From the NCBI GenBank assembly GCA_902777355.1, contig CACYTU010000045.1, positions 1 to 33,747 of the forward strand: DNA of 33,747 nucleotides, in the 5' to 3' direction. Made by a program: the position numbers and the translations under genes. This DNA is from an uncultured Lachnospiraceae bacterium. Its GTDB lineage: Bacteria > Bacillota > Clostridia > Lachnospirales > Lachnospiraceae. The notes beneath the pieces were generated by a model, which worked only from the letters and a program-made list of their open reading frames with translations, did no database searches and was not told where the DNA came from. Below, one piece after another: positions 14,946-22,877 of the stretch. Within the stretch, counting starts at the first letter, position 1, and the number at the start of each line of letters is the position of its first letter.

Positions 14946-16115
14946 TTACCAGTCATCCAGACTGAGCACAGGACTTTTATCGCTTTTATCATTTATATCG
15001 TTATTATTACTTTTCTCGCCTGTATTGCTTATATAGCTTTTATAACTGCTGTCCTTGCGGCAGGTGCTTTCCCCGCCTTCTTCCCGGACCGGACTTGTCT
15101 CTTCTGTCTCCACGTCTCTGATTTCCCGGTCTGTATTCCAGAAGGTTTCATCCTCCTCTTCCAACATCAGACGGTCGTCTTTTCGGACGGAACGGAGATC
15201 TTTGAATGTCGCTTCGCGGCCGGCCATTATAATGCTGCAGACCTCGGTCATGTGGCGCGCGGTTGCAGCCCTGAGAGCAGGATCGGCCGTCTCTTCGCGG
15301 ATCAGTCCCCGGTCTGCCATCAGCCGAAGGCGCCTGTATGCGTCCTCTTCTCCTCCCGCAGTATGGTCCGCCGCTATGTCATCGGTAAATTGCAGTAATA
15401 CTTCCCTGGCATGCCTGCTCAGATATTCCTCATAAGCCGAGGCGTGAACAGGCGAAAGGTCATAAGGATAGAGCAGACGGTCCGCTGCAATCTCAGCTGC
15501 GGCATGAGCATCGTCCGGGATGACCCTGGAAAACAACCGGTCATACTCCCTCCAGCCGATTCCCTTTCGGCGTACACATTCGCGGTAAAACATCCCGGAG
15601 CCCAGAATGGAAAACTGTATGGTCCGCGCCATTGTGTTTTCATTGAAAGAGTAATCGTAGCCGGGAAACAGAAGCCTGGCTTCTCCGTCCGGCAGCTGCA
15701 GACAGAAGCAAAGTCTTGCATCTGTATCTGATAAAATGTCTCTCATGACAGTATAGTTATGATCATGGATTGTGAGCCTGATCCTGCGGAGGCGGGAATC
15801 CTGCCTCACAACACCGTTGTGGAAGTCGAGAATCCCGTCATGGAGAGAGATTTCCTGAAGCTGAGGGCATTTGTGCAGCGCAAAAGCTCCGACCGCACGC
15901 AGAGACTTTGGAAACGAAATAACTTTCAGGCTCTTTTTGTCGCTGAAGGCATGGGGCGCGATCTTCCTGACAGGAATTCCGCCCAGAGTCTCCGGTACTT
16001 CCAGAAATCTGCGCTCCTGCACAGTACCCGTGACAACTGCGCAGAACGCATCTGCACTTTTATCATATAAGTCTTTTTCTTTTTCGTATAAAAATACGCC
16101 TTCCCTTAAGGGCAT
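14946..16115 (-). CDS. Leucine-rich repeat (BspA-type) protein, operon partner of the vWA gene
   Basis: A 389-residue protein. Residues from about 25 to 115 have BspA-type LRR_5 repeats (LEVPETLGGIPVRKIAPHAF, LKVISFPKSLRAVGAFAL, LQEISLHDGILDF). A domain I do not recognise follows (about 120-310, FPGYDYSFNENT, RKGIGWREYDRLF), and then a disordered acidic, Asn- and Ser-rich tail. No signal peptide is seen, which is unusual for BspA-type proteins and points to an intracellular role. The frame stays open through upstream repeats, but the ATG at 16115 with GGAGGG about 8 bases before it is clearly the start. The stop is 25 bases before the vWA gene, so the two are co-transcribed. It may be a scaffold or target-recognition subunit for the ATPase/vWA system (inference). 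Confidence 0.78.
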   Translation of the reverse strand: MPLREGVFLYEKEKDLYDKSADAFCAVVTGTVQERRFLEVPETLGGIPVRKIAPHAFSDKKSLKVISFPKSLRAVGAFALHKCPQLQEISLHDGILDFHNGVVRQDSRLRRIRLTIHDHNYTVMRDILSDTDARLCFCLQLPDGEARLLFPGYDYSFNENTMARTIQFSILGSGMFYRECVRRKGIGWREYDRLFSRVIPDDAHAAAEIAADRLLYPYDLSPVHASAYEEYLSRHAREVLLQFTDDIAADHTAGGEEDAYRRLRLMADRGLIREETADPALRAATARHMTEVCSIIMAGREATFKDLRSVRKDDRLMLEEEDETFWNTDREIRDVETEETSPVREEGGESTCRKDSSYKSYISNTGEKSNNNDINDKSDKSPVLSLDDW

Positions 16116-16174
16116 AGCCTTCTCCCTCCTGCAGGACTCCCGCCCTGACAGCGTCCCGGTTTGTACCGACGTAT

Positions 16175-16291
16175 GGTCTGTGCTCAGCAGCCCGGGGCGG
16201 CACATAGAACACGCGGTCTGCACTCAGCAGCCCGGGGCGGCACATAGAACACGCGGTCTGCACTCAGCAGCCCGGGGCGGCACATAGAACA
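16175..16291. repeat. 40-bp tandem repeat, nearly three copies
   Basis: Units at 16175-16214, 16215-16254 and 16255-16291. They are identical except for two bases in the first unit and truncation of the last. The core is CAGCAGCCCGGGGCGGCACA, which contains the SmaI-type palindrome CCCGGG. It lies upstream of the LRR operon start and could affect its promoter region. Confidence 0.93.
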
Positions 16292-16387
16292 GGATCAAAA
16301 CCAGTGCTACAAGCGGCACTGCACTGTAACGATTATAAACAATTTTTATGTAATTTGTCTTGAATTAAGTGCCTTTTTATGTGAACA

Positions 16388-16396
16388 TGTTATAAT
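16388..16396 (+). promoter_or_regulatory. Extended -10 promoter candidate upstream of the esterase gene
   Basis: TGTTATAAT gives an extended -10 (TG-n-TATAAT) in an AT-rich stretch. The -35 region (16368-16373) is poor. The implied leader of about 235 bases contains imperfect direct repeats (ACAGAAGCTTCCCCTGCAGG near 16437 and GCAGAAGCATTCCCGCAGG near 16518) and possible stem-loops. Confidence 0.45.
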
Positions 16397-16572
16397 GTAA
16401 CTGCTACTTTTTTACAGTACACTGTTAAAGCGAACTACAGAAGCTTCCCCTGCAGGCGTTTGCTGTATCACATGATCGCAGCGGCTTTTTCTGCAGTTAC
16501 TTACAGCTTTACATGACTGCAGAAGCATTCCCGCAGGCAGTTCCCTGCCCGGGTCAGAGCATTCGGAGGAAG

Positions 16573-16626
16573 ATGCTTTTCTGCGGTATGAACGAATTTT
16601 CACATAATGACAAAGCACCCAGATAA
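16573..16626 (+). CDS. Possible 17-residue leader peptide before the esterase
   Basis: ATG at 16573 opens a frame of 17 codons (MLFCGMNEFSHNDKAPR) that stops at 16624-16626, 10 bases before the esterase start. Its TAAGGA stop overlaps the esterase Shine-Dalgarno sequence, which would allow translational coupling. GGAGG precedes this ATG but only by 3 bases, closer than ideal. It could equally be chance. Confidence 0.25.
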   Translation: MLFCGMNEFSHNDKAPR

Positions 16627-16636
16627 GGAATCAAAA

Positions 16637-17401
16637 ATGAAAAGAGAATTGTTCACTCATAGAAGCAGTTCCCTCAACAGGGAAATGCACATCCTGATCC
16701 ACGGCGACAAAGGACTTCCCCTCCTTGTATTCCCGACTCAGGACTCAATGTGCACCAACTTCGAAGATTTCGGGATGATCGATACGATCGCCGATTTTAT
16801 AGACAGCGGACAGGTTCAGGTATTTACAGTTGACACGGTTGACAAAGAGAGCTGGTCGGATCTGTACGGCGACAAGGCCCACCGCGGCTATATTCAGGAA
16901 CAGTATTATCATTATATCGTTGACGAAGTCGTTCCCTTCATCAGACAGCGGAATGACTCCGGCAGGATGCCTGTGTCAGTCGGCTGCAGTCTGGGAGCCA
17001 TGCATGCCGGAATCGTGGCCCTGCGCCGCCCCGATCTGTTCGAGGGCTGTATTGCCATGTCCGGAATTTACGACGCCACCTGTTTTACAGGCGGCTGGAT
17101 GAACAGCAACTGGTACGATAATTCCCCGGTGCATTTCCTTCAGAATATGCCCATAAATCACCACTACATCAGCATTTACAACCAGCGCAGCCTCATTTTC
17201 TGCGTCGGCCAGGGGGCCTGGGAGGCTGACGGTATCCGCACACAGCTTTTGCTGGCCAGTATTTTCAAGGCCAAAGGAATCAACGCATGGTGCGATTTCT
17301 GGGGATATGATGTCAACCACGACTGGCCCTGGTGGAAAAAGCAGATCCGCTATTTCCTTCCCAAAGTCATCGACCGCACCATGATCAACAAACAGGAATA
17401 A
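16637..17401 (+). CDS. Putative esterase (alpha/beta hydrolase)
   Basis: A 254-residue soluble alpha/beta hydrolase of the putative-esterase (esterase D/YbbA-like) type. The nucleophile elbow is VGCSLGAMHAG with Ser at about 118. An early VFPTQDS segment can provide the oxyanion region, and the C-terminal VNHDWPWWKKQIRYFLP can supply the catalytic His, as HxW motifs do in this family. No signal peptide is present. The ATG at 16637 is chosen over one at 16607 because an AAGGA-type site precedes it. The next gene on this strand, about 235 bases on, is an orphan ATP-grasp ligase. The pair may act on the same metabolite, with the ligase forming a bond and the esterase releasing or editing it. This is inference; the substrate is unknown. 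Confidence 0.8.
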   Translation: MKRELFTHRSSSLNREMHILIHGDKGLPLLVFPTQDSMCTNFEDFGMIDTIADFIDSGQVQVFTVDTVDKESWSDLYGDKAHRGYIQEQYYHYIVDEVVPFIRQRNDSGRMPVSVGCSLGAMHAGIVALRRPDLFEGCIAMSGIYDATCFTGGWMNSNWYDNSPVHFLQNMPINHHYISIYNQRSLIFCVGQGAWEADGIRTQLLLASIFKAKGINAWCDFWGYDVNHDWPWWKKQIRYFLPKVIDRTMINKQE

Positions 17402-17426
17402 ATCGGTATTAATTAATTGAAGTTTC

Positions 17427-17575
17427 TGTTGATTTTGATATTTCTGTCCCTTTTATTATTGATATTGATATTTCTTTATATTATTGATATTGATATTTCT
17501 TTATATTATTGACGTTGATAATTCTTTAAATTATTGATGTTGATAATTCTTTTTCTTTGATTATTGATATTGATG
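17427..17575. repeat. 25-bp AT-rich tandem repeat, 5-6 copies
   Basis: Units begin at 17456, 17481, 17506, 17531 and 17561, with a degenerate one near 17427. The core is TTATTGATATTGATATTTCT. The first two are identical; later copies drift (GACGTTGATAA) and one has a 5-base insertion. They fill the esterase/ATP-grasp gap. The copies are probably too AT-rich and irregular to form one RNA structure. Confidence 0.92.
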
Positions 17576-17577
17576 CT

Positions 17578-17600
17578 GCGCCGGCCTGCCGGCGCGTTTC
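17578..17600 (+). terminator. Hairpin between the esterase and ATP-grasp genes
   Basis: Perfect 8-bp arms GCGCCGGC/GCCGGCGC, with a loop of two bases (four in practice), followed by GTTTCAT. The T-run is weak. It may partly separate expression of the esterase from the next gene. Confidence 0.4.
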
Positions 17601-17636
17601 ATAGAACTCTAATCACCTACTGACAGGGGGAAAAAC

Positions 17637-18863
17637 ATGAATTTTGTATTTATTTCACCACAATTTCCACAGATCTTCTGGAATTTCTGCGACCGCCTCA
17701 AAAAGAACGGGATCAACGTCCTCGGAATCGGTGACACGCCGTATGACAACCTCGCTCAGAATGTAAAAGACTCTCTGACAGAGTACTACTGGCTTCCCAC
17801 ACTCGAAGATTATGACGGTGTCTTTCGCGCAGTCGCTTTCTATTCATTTAAATACGGAAAAATCGACTGGCTGGAATCCAACAACGAATACTGGCTGGAG
17901 CTTGACGCCCGTCTGCGGACAGATTTTAATATAACGACCGGTGTGAAATCGGATGAGATCGGAAAATTCAAGAGCAAGGCAAAGATGAAAAGCTATTATG
18001 AGAAAGCCGGTATTCCGACTGCGCGCCAGCACAAGGTGACGGGCGGTGCCGAGGGACTTGCCGCCTCTAAGGAATTCATCAGCCTGACCGGTTATCCCGT
18101 CATCGTCAAGCCCGAGATCGGTGTAGGAGCTCTCGATACCTACAAGCTGGAAAAAGAAGAGGATCTGGAGAAGTTCTACGCCAATTTCCCGGAGCATCCC
18201 TACGTCATGGAAGAGTTCATCACAGGCAATATCGCCTCCTATGACGCGATCATCAACTCCAAGGGAGAACCCCTCTTTGAATCCATGACCAGCTGGCCGC
18301 CTTCGATCATGGATATAGTCAACCGCAGGCTGGATCTGGCTTATTACGTGGCGGACACTATGCCGGAATCCCTGCGCAAAATGGGCCGCGCCGCAGTCAA
18401 GGCTTTCGGCGTAAAGGGTCGCTTCGTCCACATGGAGTTTTTCTGCCTGACCAAGGCAAAACCCGGCCTGGGTGATGTCGGCGATTTTGTTGCCCTCGAG
18501 GTCAATATGCGTCCGGCAGGCGGCTACACCCCCGATATGATGGATTACGCCCACTCACTGGACGTCTATCAGATCTATGCTGACATGGTCGCCTATGATG
18601 AGCGCCGCGTTCCCGAGCCCCCTGTGGAACAGTGCTGCGCTTATGCCGGCAGACGTGACGAGTACGAATATGTCCACTCACATGAAGAGATCATGGAAAA
18701 ATACGGCAGCCGCATCGTCATGTGCGAACGCATGCCCCAGCTCATGTGGGATCAGATGGGCAATCAGAACTACACTGCGATCCTGCCCGATGAAAAAGCG
18801 ACTCATGAATACATCCGCTTCGTACAGGAATATAAGGAAGGAAGCGGTCCTGATTTCAGATAA
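17637..18863 (+). CDS. ATP-grasp carboxylate-amine ligase-like protein
   Basis: A 408-residue ATP-grasp enzyme of unknown substrate. The N-terminal pre-ATP-grasp domain begins MNFVFISPQFPQIFWNFC. The A subdomain has GYPVIVKPEIGVGALDTYKL with the ATP-binding Lys, then VMEEFITGNIASYDAII. The catalytic and metal-binding core is FVALEVNMRPAGGYTPDMM, where the Glu, Asn and Arg match the E-x-N-x-R-x-G-G motif. ATP-grasp enzymes activate a carboxylate as an acyl-phosphate and join it to an amine or thiol. It resembles orphan ligases often labelled carboxylate-amine ligase, not a known biotin, purine or carbamoyl-phosphate enzyme. A GGGGG site lies about 7 bases before the ATG. It follows the esterase gene on the same strand and ends before a bidirectional terminator. 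Confidence 0.85.
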   Translation: MNFVFISPQFPQIFWNFCDRLKKNGINVLGIGDTPYDNLAQNVKDSLTEYYWLPTLEDYDGVFRAVAFYSFKYGKIDWLESNNEYWLELDARLRTDFNITTGVKSDEIGKFKSKAKMKSYYEKAGIPTARQHKVTGGAEGLAASKEFISLTGYPVIVKPEIGVGALDTYKLEKEEDLEKFYANFPEHPYVMEEFITGNIASYDAIINSKGEPLFESMTSWPPSIMDIVNRRLDLAYYVADTMPESLRKMGRAAVKAFGVKGRFVHMEFFCLTKAKPGLGDVGDFVALEVNMRPAGGYTPDMMDYAHSLDVYQIYADMVAYDERRVPEPPVEQCCAYAGRRDEYEYVHSHEEIMEKYGSRIVMCERMPQLMWDQMGNQNYTAILPDEKATHEYIRFVQEYKEGSGPDFR

Positions 18864-19135
18864 AAAATAACGCGTCAGGCTATGAATAAACAGCGGGCAG
18901 GCGGCCGCAAAGACGGATATGCCCGCACACCCGGTCTTACAGGCATTTTATTCATACATGTGGTTATGAGCATGGCTCACAGACTCACATGTAAGAAGCT
19001 GCGCGTGCTGTCGCGTCTTCGACGCTCTCAGCCCGCTCCAAACATTCGGAATCCCGCCCACTGCGGACACATTGATGTCCTTGTGTGGCTTCTTCCTCAC
19101 ATATATTAAGCATATCATAAACCATCATACAGGAA

Positions 19136-19184
19136 AAAACTCCCCAACAGAGAGCCTTCTGCAGGCTGTCTGTTGGGGAGTTTT
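19136..19184. terminator. Bidirectional terminator between the ATP-grasp gene and metA
   Basis: A 15-bp perfect stem AAAACTCCCCAACAG/CTGTTGGGGAGTTTT with inner pairing GCCT/AGGC. A-runs on one side and T-runs on the other allow it to work in both directions. It separates the convergent ATP-grasp (plus) and metA (minus) genes. The rest of 18864-19305 holds a small GCGGGCA/TGCCCGC hairpin (18893-18926), a second stem at 19243-19279 (TGAAACCTCAC/GTGAGGTTTCA) and no credible gene. Confidence 0.88.
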
Positions 19185-19305
19185 CTGATTCATGTATCCC
19201 CGTCAGGCATCCCCCTCAAAAGAGATGGCATAATCAGCTGAGTGAAACCTCACGCGGCTTAAGTCGTGTGAGGTTTCATGTCACAAGAATGTGCTTGCCG
19301 GTCTT

Positions 19306-20265
19306 TCAATCCTGAGGCATCTCTTTGGGTTTCCACACCCAGGCTTCTTCCGAGATCTCGTTGAGGTCATACGGTGTTGCCTGATAGACGTAGTAATTGA
19401 TCCAGTTGCAGTAGAGGTTGTTGCTGTGCGACCGCCACTGCAGATTGGGACGCTGGGTCGGATCATCGTCCGGGAAGTAATTGAGAGGAACCTGAATGTC
19501 AAGTCCCTTTCGGACGTCGCGGTTGTATTCGTCGCGAAGGGTGTTCCGGTCGTACTCCGGGTGACCCATGATAAAGAAACGTCTTCCGTCACGGGACATG
19601 CAGAGCAGAATTCCCGCTTCCGGGGACTCAGCCAGAATCTTGAGTTCTTTGCAGGCGTGGATTGCCTTTGCCGGGACTTCAGTGTAACGGCTGTGGGGAA
19701 TCAGGAAGTAGTCGTCAAAGCCCCTGACAATGGGCTCCTTGCGGTGACGCACTTTATGGGAATACACCCCGAACAGCTTCTTGTCCAGCATCTTCTTTTT
19801 CAGCCCGTAGTGATAGTACAGAGCCGCCTGGGCGCCCCAGCAGATATGGAAGGTGCTGGTCACATGGGTCTTGCTCCAGGAAAAGACTTTGCACAGTTCA
19901 GGCCAGTAGTCGACCTCCTCATATTCCATTTTTTCGACAGGAGCTCCGGTGATGATCAGACCGTCGAATCTGTTCTCGCAAAGTTCATCGAAAGTATAAT
20001 AAAACTGCATCAGATGAGAAGCAGAGGTATTGGCCGCCCTGTGTGAGCTCATTCTCATAAATGTAATATTGAGCTGCAGCGGCGTGTTGGAAAGCATGCG
20101 CAGCAGTTGTAGTTCCGTCTCCTCTTTGGTCGGCATGAGATTGAGGATACAGATCTCCAGAGGGCGGATGTCCTGATGGGCAGCCCTGTTCTCATCAACC
20201 ACAAATAGATTTTCTCTCTCCAGTATTTCCTTGACCGGTATATCGTTCTGAATTCTGATTGGCAT
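19306..20265 (-). CDS. metA: Homoserine O-acetyltransferase (MetA family)
   Basis: A 319-residue enzyme that acylates homoserine in the first committed step of methionine synthesis. The catalytic Cys is in FHICWGAQAALYYHYG, and the His and Glu are in MGHPEYDRNTLRDEY. The substrate-choice segment reads IITGAPVEKMEYEEVDYW; a Glu at this position goes with acetyl-CoA use, whereas Gly goes with succinyl-CoA in the characterised family members. With metY also present, the acetyl route fits. The start at 20265 (MPIRIQNDIPVKEIL) has AGAGGAAG upstream; the frame is open further 5' but without family similarity. Upstream lies a 16-bp tandem repeat array, and downstream a bidirectional terminator. Confidence 0.94.
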   Translation of the reverse strand: MPIRIQNDIPVKEILERENLFVVDENRAAHQDIRPLEICILNLMPTKEETELQLLRMLSNTPLQLNITFMRMSSHRAANTSASHLMQFYYTFDELCENRFDGLIITGAPVEKMEYEEVDYWPELCKVFSWSKTHVTSTFHICWGAQAALYYHYGLKKKMLDKKLFGVYSHKVRHRKEPIVRGFDDYFLIPHSRYTEVPAKAIHACKELKILAESPEAGILLCMSRDGRRFFIMGHPEYDRNTLRDEYNRDVRKGLDIQVPLNYFPDDDPTQRPNLQWRSHSNNLYCNWINYYVYQATPYDLNEISEEAWVWKPKEMPQD

Positions 20266-20380
20266 GTCTTCCTCTTTTCTGCTGTGACCGGATCCCTCCG
20301 GGCACTCCATTATGTCTTTTTTAACTTTTTCTATATCTTCTATATTTCCCCCGGATCTCATCCGGTTTTTCCCGTGCTGC

Positions 20381-20575
20381 GATGAAAGTGCGAAGCGATG
20401 ACAACGCGAGGCAATGACAGTGCGAAGCGATTACAGTGCAGAGCATTGACAGTGCAGAGCGATGACAGTGCAGAGCGATGACAATGCGAGGCAATGATAA
20501 TTCAAAGCAAGACAGTTCAAAGCAATGACAGTTCAAAGCAATGACCGTACGCAGCAATGCTATCGCCGTACGCAG
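20381..20575. repeat. 16-bp tandem repeat, 11 copies plus a partial copy
   Basis: The unit is about GATGACAGTGCAGAGC. Eleven copies run from 20381 to 20555 (one is 15 bp), followed by a rearranged partial copy. Copies form subtypes (GTGCAGAGC, TTCAAAGC, CGCGAGGC) in neighbouring blocks, suggesting stepwise local duplication. It fills the ligA-metA gap and lies upstream of metA, so any metA promoter must be inside it or between it and the gene. Period 16 is not a multiple of 3, so it is not coding. Confidence 0.93.
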
Positions 20576-20613
20576 GGTTTTATGGTCATCTCTGATCAGG
20601 ATGTGACCTGATA

Positions 20614-22734
20614 TCATTTCTCTCCCGCCATTCTCAGGAAGTCTTCTTCGGAGAGAATGGGAATCCCCAGCTGCGCAGCCTTTTTATTCTTGGACGACGA
20701 GGAACTGATATCGTTATTGATCAGGTAGTCCGTTTTGGCAGAGACACTGCCGGTGACTTTTCCTCCGCGATCCGCTATATATTCTTTGAGGGCATCCCTG
20801 TTGGGGAAATGCTCTACCTTTCCGGTAACTACAAAAGTCTTTCCGGCAATCTGATTCTGATCCGCGCCCGGACCCGGACCGGCAGAACTGCCTCCGGCAG
20901 CCTCTGTATCCGCTGCCGCCGCAGAAGCCGGTGAAACTGCGGAAAGTCCCGCCCTTTTGACAGGGTGGACTTCCTGCATAAGACGGGCCAGCATCTCCTT
21001 GTTCTTGTCGTCCGAAAACCAGGCGGAAACCGAGGAAGCAAGGACTGGACCGATCCCGTCCACACCTGACAACGTCTGTGAATCAGCCGTGGAAATCGCC
21101 TCCAGGTCATCGCCGAAATGATCGCAGAGCACTCTGGCATTTGCGGCGCCGATTCCCGCGATCCCCAGGGCGTAGACCAGACGGGGCATCGTGGTGTTCC
21201 TGGATTTCTCCACACTTTCCATCAGCCGTGTATAGGATTTGTCCCCGAATCCCTCCATTTCCACAATGGCTTCTCTGTGGTTGTCAAGATGATAGATGTC
21301 AGGAAGCTCATGGATAAATCCGGCAGCAATAAATTTTTCAAGGGTCATTTCCGACAGACCATCGATATTCATCGCGCCGCGGCTGGCAAACAGAGTAAAA
21401 GCCTTGATCTTCTTGGCCGGACATTCCGGGTTGGTGCAGACCAGAACCTCTGTGTCAATCTCTCTGCGGATCTCGGTCTTTCCTCCGCAGACCGGACATG
21501 AGCAGGGTATCTGCAGGGTTCCTGATCTGGTCAGGTTCTCCGCGATCTGCGGTATGATCATATTTGCTTTATAGACAGTCAGCCTGTCCCCGATTCCCAG
21601 CTGCAGGGCACGCACGATGCTGACATTGTGCACGGATGCGCGGCGGACCGTCGTTCCCTCGAGCTCAACCGGCTCGAAGATCGCCACGGGATTGATCAGG
21701 CCGGTACGGCTGGCGCTCCACTCCACTTCGATCAGTGTCGTCTCCTGCTGTTCATCTGCCCATTTAAATGCGATTGCATTGCGGGGAAATTTGGCAGTTG
21801 TGCCCAGCGATTCCCCATAGGCAATATCATCGATCAGAAGGACCAGGCCGTCTGAGGGAATGTCAAAGCCGGCAATCCTCTTTTCGAAAGTATCAACGGC
21901 CTCCGCGACTGTCTGTCCGGTCACAGCCATTGTCTCTACTGTCTCGAATCCCTGTTTTTCCAAAAAACGCAGCTGTTCCAGCCTGGAATTGTGAAAATCA
22001 GGATTCCCCTGTTTTGTGTCCGCCGCTTCTTCGCCGGACACGGCCTCTACCAGAGTAAAGGCATAGAAGCGCACCCTCCGCCTGGCTGTGACTGCGCTGT
22101 CCAGCTGACGAACAGAGCCGCTGCACAGATTGCGGGGATTTTTATAGCGGACATCCTCGATCAGGCCTTTTGCCGCCGCTTCCTCCGCGATCTCTTCATT
22201 GATCTGCTCAAAATCAGAATAGCGGATCACTGCTTCGCCGCGCAATGTCAGTTTTCCGGAAAAAGGGATTCTGGAAGGAAGGTTCTGAAATGCCGCCGCA
22301 TTGTTAGTGACTTCCTCGCCGATCTCCCCGTTGCCGCGTGTGACTGCCCTGGACAGTCTGCCCCCCTCATAGGTGAGTACTACGGTCAGCCCGTCCAGCT
22401 TCCATGAGAGAAGTCCCTTGTGATCCCCCAGCCACTGGGCCAGATCATCCCTGGATTTGGTCTTGTCCAGGGAGAGCATGGGCTTGTCATGGCGGACACG
22501 GGGCAGTTCTTCAACCGCCTCATAGCCCACGTGGACAGTCGGAGATCCTGCCATCACATATCCGGTCTCTTCCTCCAGATTCCGGAGTTCATCATAGAGA
22601 GTATCATATTCGAGATTGGACATAATCTCCGTGTCCTTTGCGTAGTAGGACTCGGAAGCTCTGTTCAAAAGAGCCGCAAGATATTCCATACGGCTTCGCT
22701 TCTGTGCGGACAGTCCCGCTTTATCTTCCCCCAT
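20614..22734 (-). CDS. ligA: NAD-dependent DNA ligase
   Basis: A 706-residue ligase that seals nicks in replication and repair. The Ia domain is followed by the adenylation motif SWKLDGLTV with nucleophile Lys at about 112. The nucleotidyltransferase motifs LRGEAV and FKWADEQQE come next, then an OB fold. The zinc finger CPVC...CTNPEC, helix-hairpin-helix repeats (GFGDKSYTRLM, GIAGIGAANARVL, GVDGIGPVLA) and a C-terminal BRCT domain (GKTFVVTGKVEHFPNRDAL) complete it. It is slightly longer than usual because of an Ala/Gly/Pro-rich linker before BRCT. GAGGAGAGA precedes the ATG. It follows the pseudouridine synthase gene after a terminator-like stem. Confidence 0.96.
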   Translation of the reverse strand: MGEDKAGLSAQKRSRMEYLAALLNRASESYYAKDTEIMSNLEYDTLYDELRNLEEETGYVMAGSPTVHVGYEAVEELPRVRHDKPMLSLDKTKSRDDLAQWLGDHKGLLSWKLDGLTVVLTYEGGRLSRAVTRGNGEIGEEVTNNAAAFQNLPSRIPFSGKLTLRGEAVIRYSDFEQINEEIAEEAAAKGLIEDVRYKNPRNLCSGSVRQLDSAVTARRRVRFYAFTLVEAVSGEEAADTKQGNPDFHNSRLEQLRFLEKQGFETVETMAVTGQTVAEAVDTFEKRIAGFDIPSDGLVLLIDDIAYGESLGTTAKFPRNAIAFKWADEQQETTLIEVEWSASRTGLINPVAIFEPVELEGTTVRRASVHNVSIVRALQLGIGDRLTVYKANMIIPQIAENLTRSGTLQIPCSCPVCGGKTEIRREIDTEVLVCTNPECPAKKIKAFTLFASRGAMNIDGLSEMTLEKFIAAGFIHELPDIYHLDNHREAIVEMEGFGDKSYTRLMESVEKSRNTTMPRLVYALGIAGIGAANARVLCDHFGDDLEAISTADSQTLSGVDGIGPVLASSVSAWFSDDKNKEMLARLMQEVHPVKRAGLSAVSPASAAAADTEAAGGSSAGPGPGADQNQIAGKTFVVTGKVEHFPNRDALKEYIADRGGKVTGSVSAKTDYLINNDISSSSSKNKKAAQLGIPILSEEDFLRMAGEK

Positions 22735-22846
22735 TCTCTCCTCACTTTTCCATAATTCAGGTCCGATTCAGGACCGGTGTTTTCCGAATACAGGACTTGC
22801 ACAAAACCTGGAAAACCGGTCCGCCCGTGATTTGTAAAGGACATGG

Positions 22847-22877
22847 AAAGGCACAGCCCGAAAAGCGCTGTGCCTTT
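22847..22877. terminator. Bidirectional terminator between the pseudouridine synthase gene and ligA
   Basis: A perfect 11-bp stem AAAGGCACAGC/GCTGTGCCTTT with a 9-base loop. It can end the minus-strand transcript from the pseudouridine synthase gene before ligA. A second stem GGGCAGAG/CTCTGCCC (22942-22972) sits next to the synthase stop. Confidence 0.75.

Noticed and set aside
16175-17575. Repeat arrays as a possible CRISPR locus
   Set aside because: Copies are directly adjacent with no unique spacers, lengths vary, and no cas gene is present. These are tandem repeats.
18882-19109. 75-residue frame after the ATP-grasp gene
   Set aside because: No ribosome-binding site and no recognisable features; it overlaps a hairpin and is probably noncoding.
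20321-20617. 98-residue Cys/Leu-rich frame on the minus strand
   Set aside because: It is a translation of the 16-bp repeat array; the period is not a multiple of 3, so the frame shifts between copies, and no start signal is seen.
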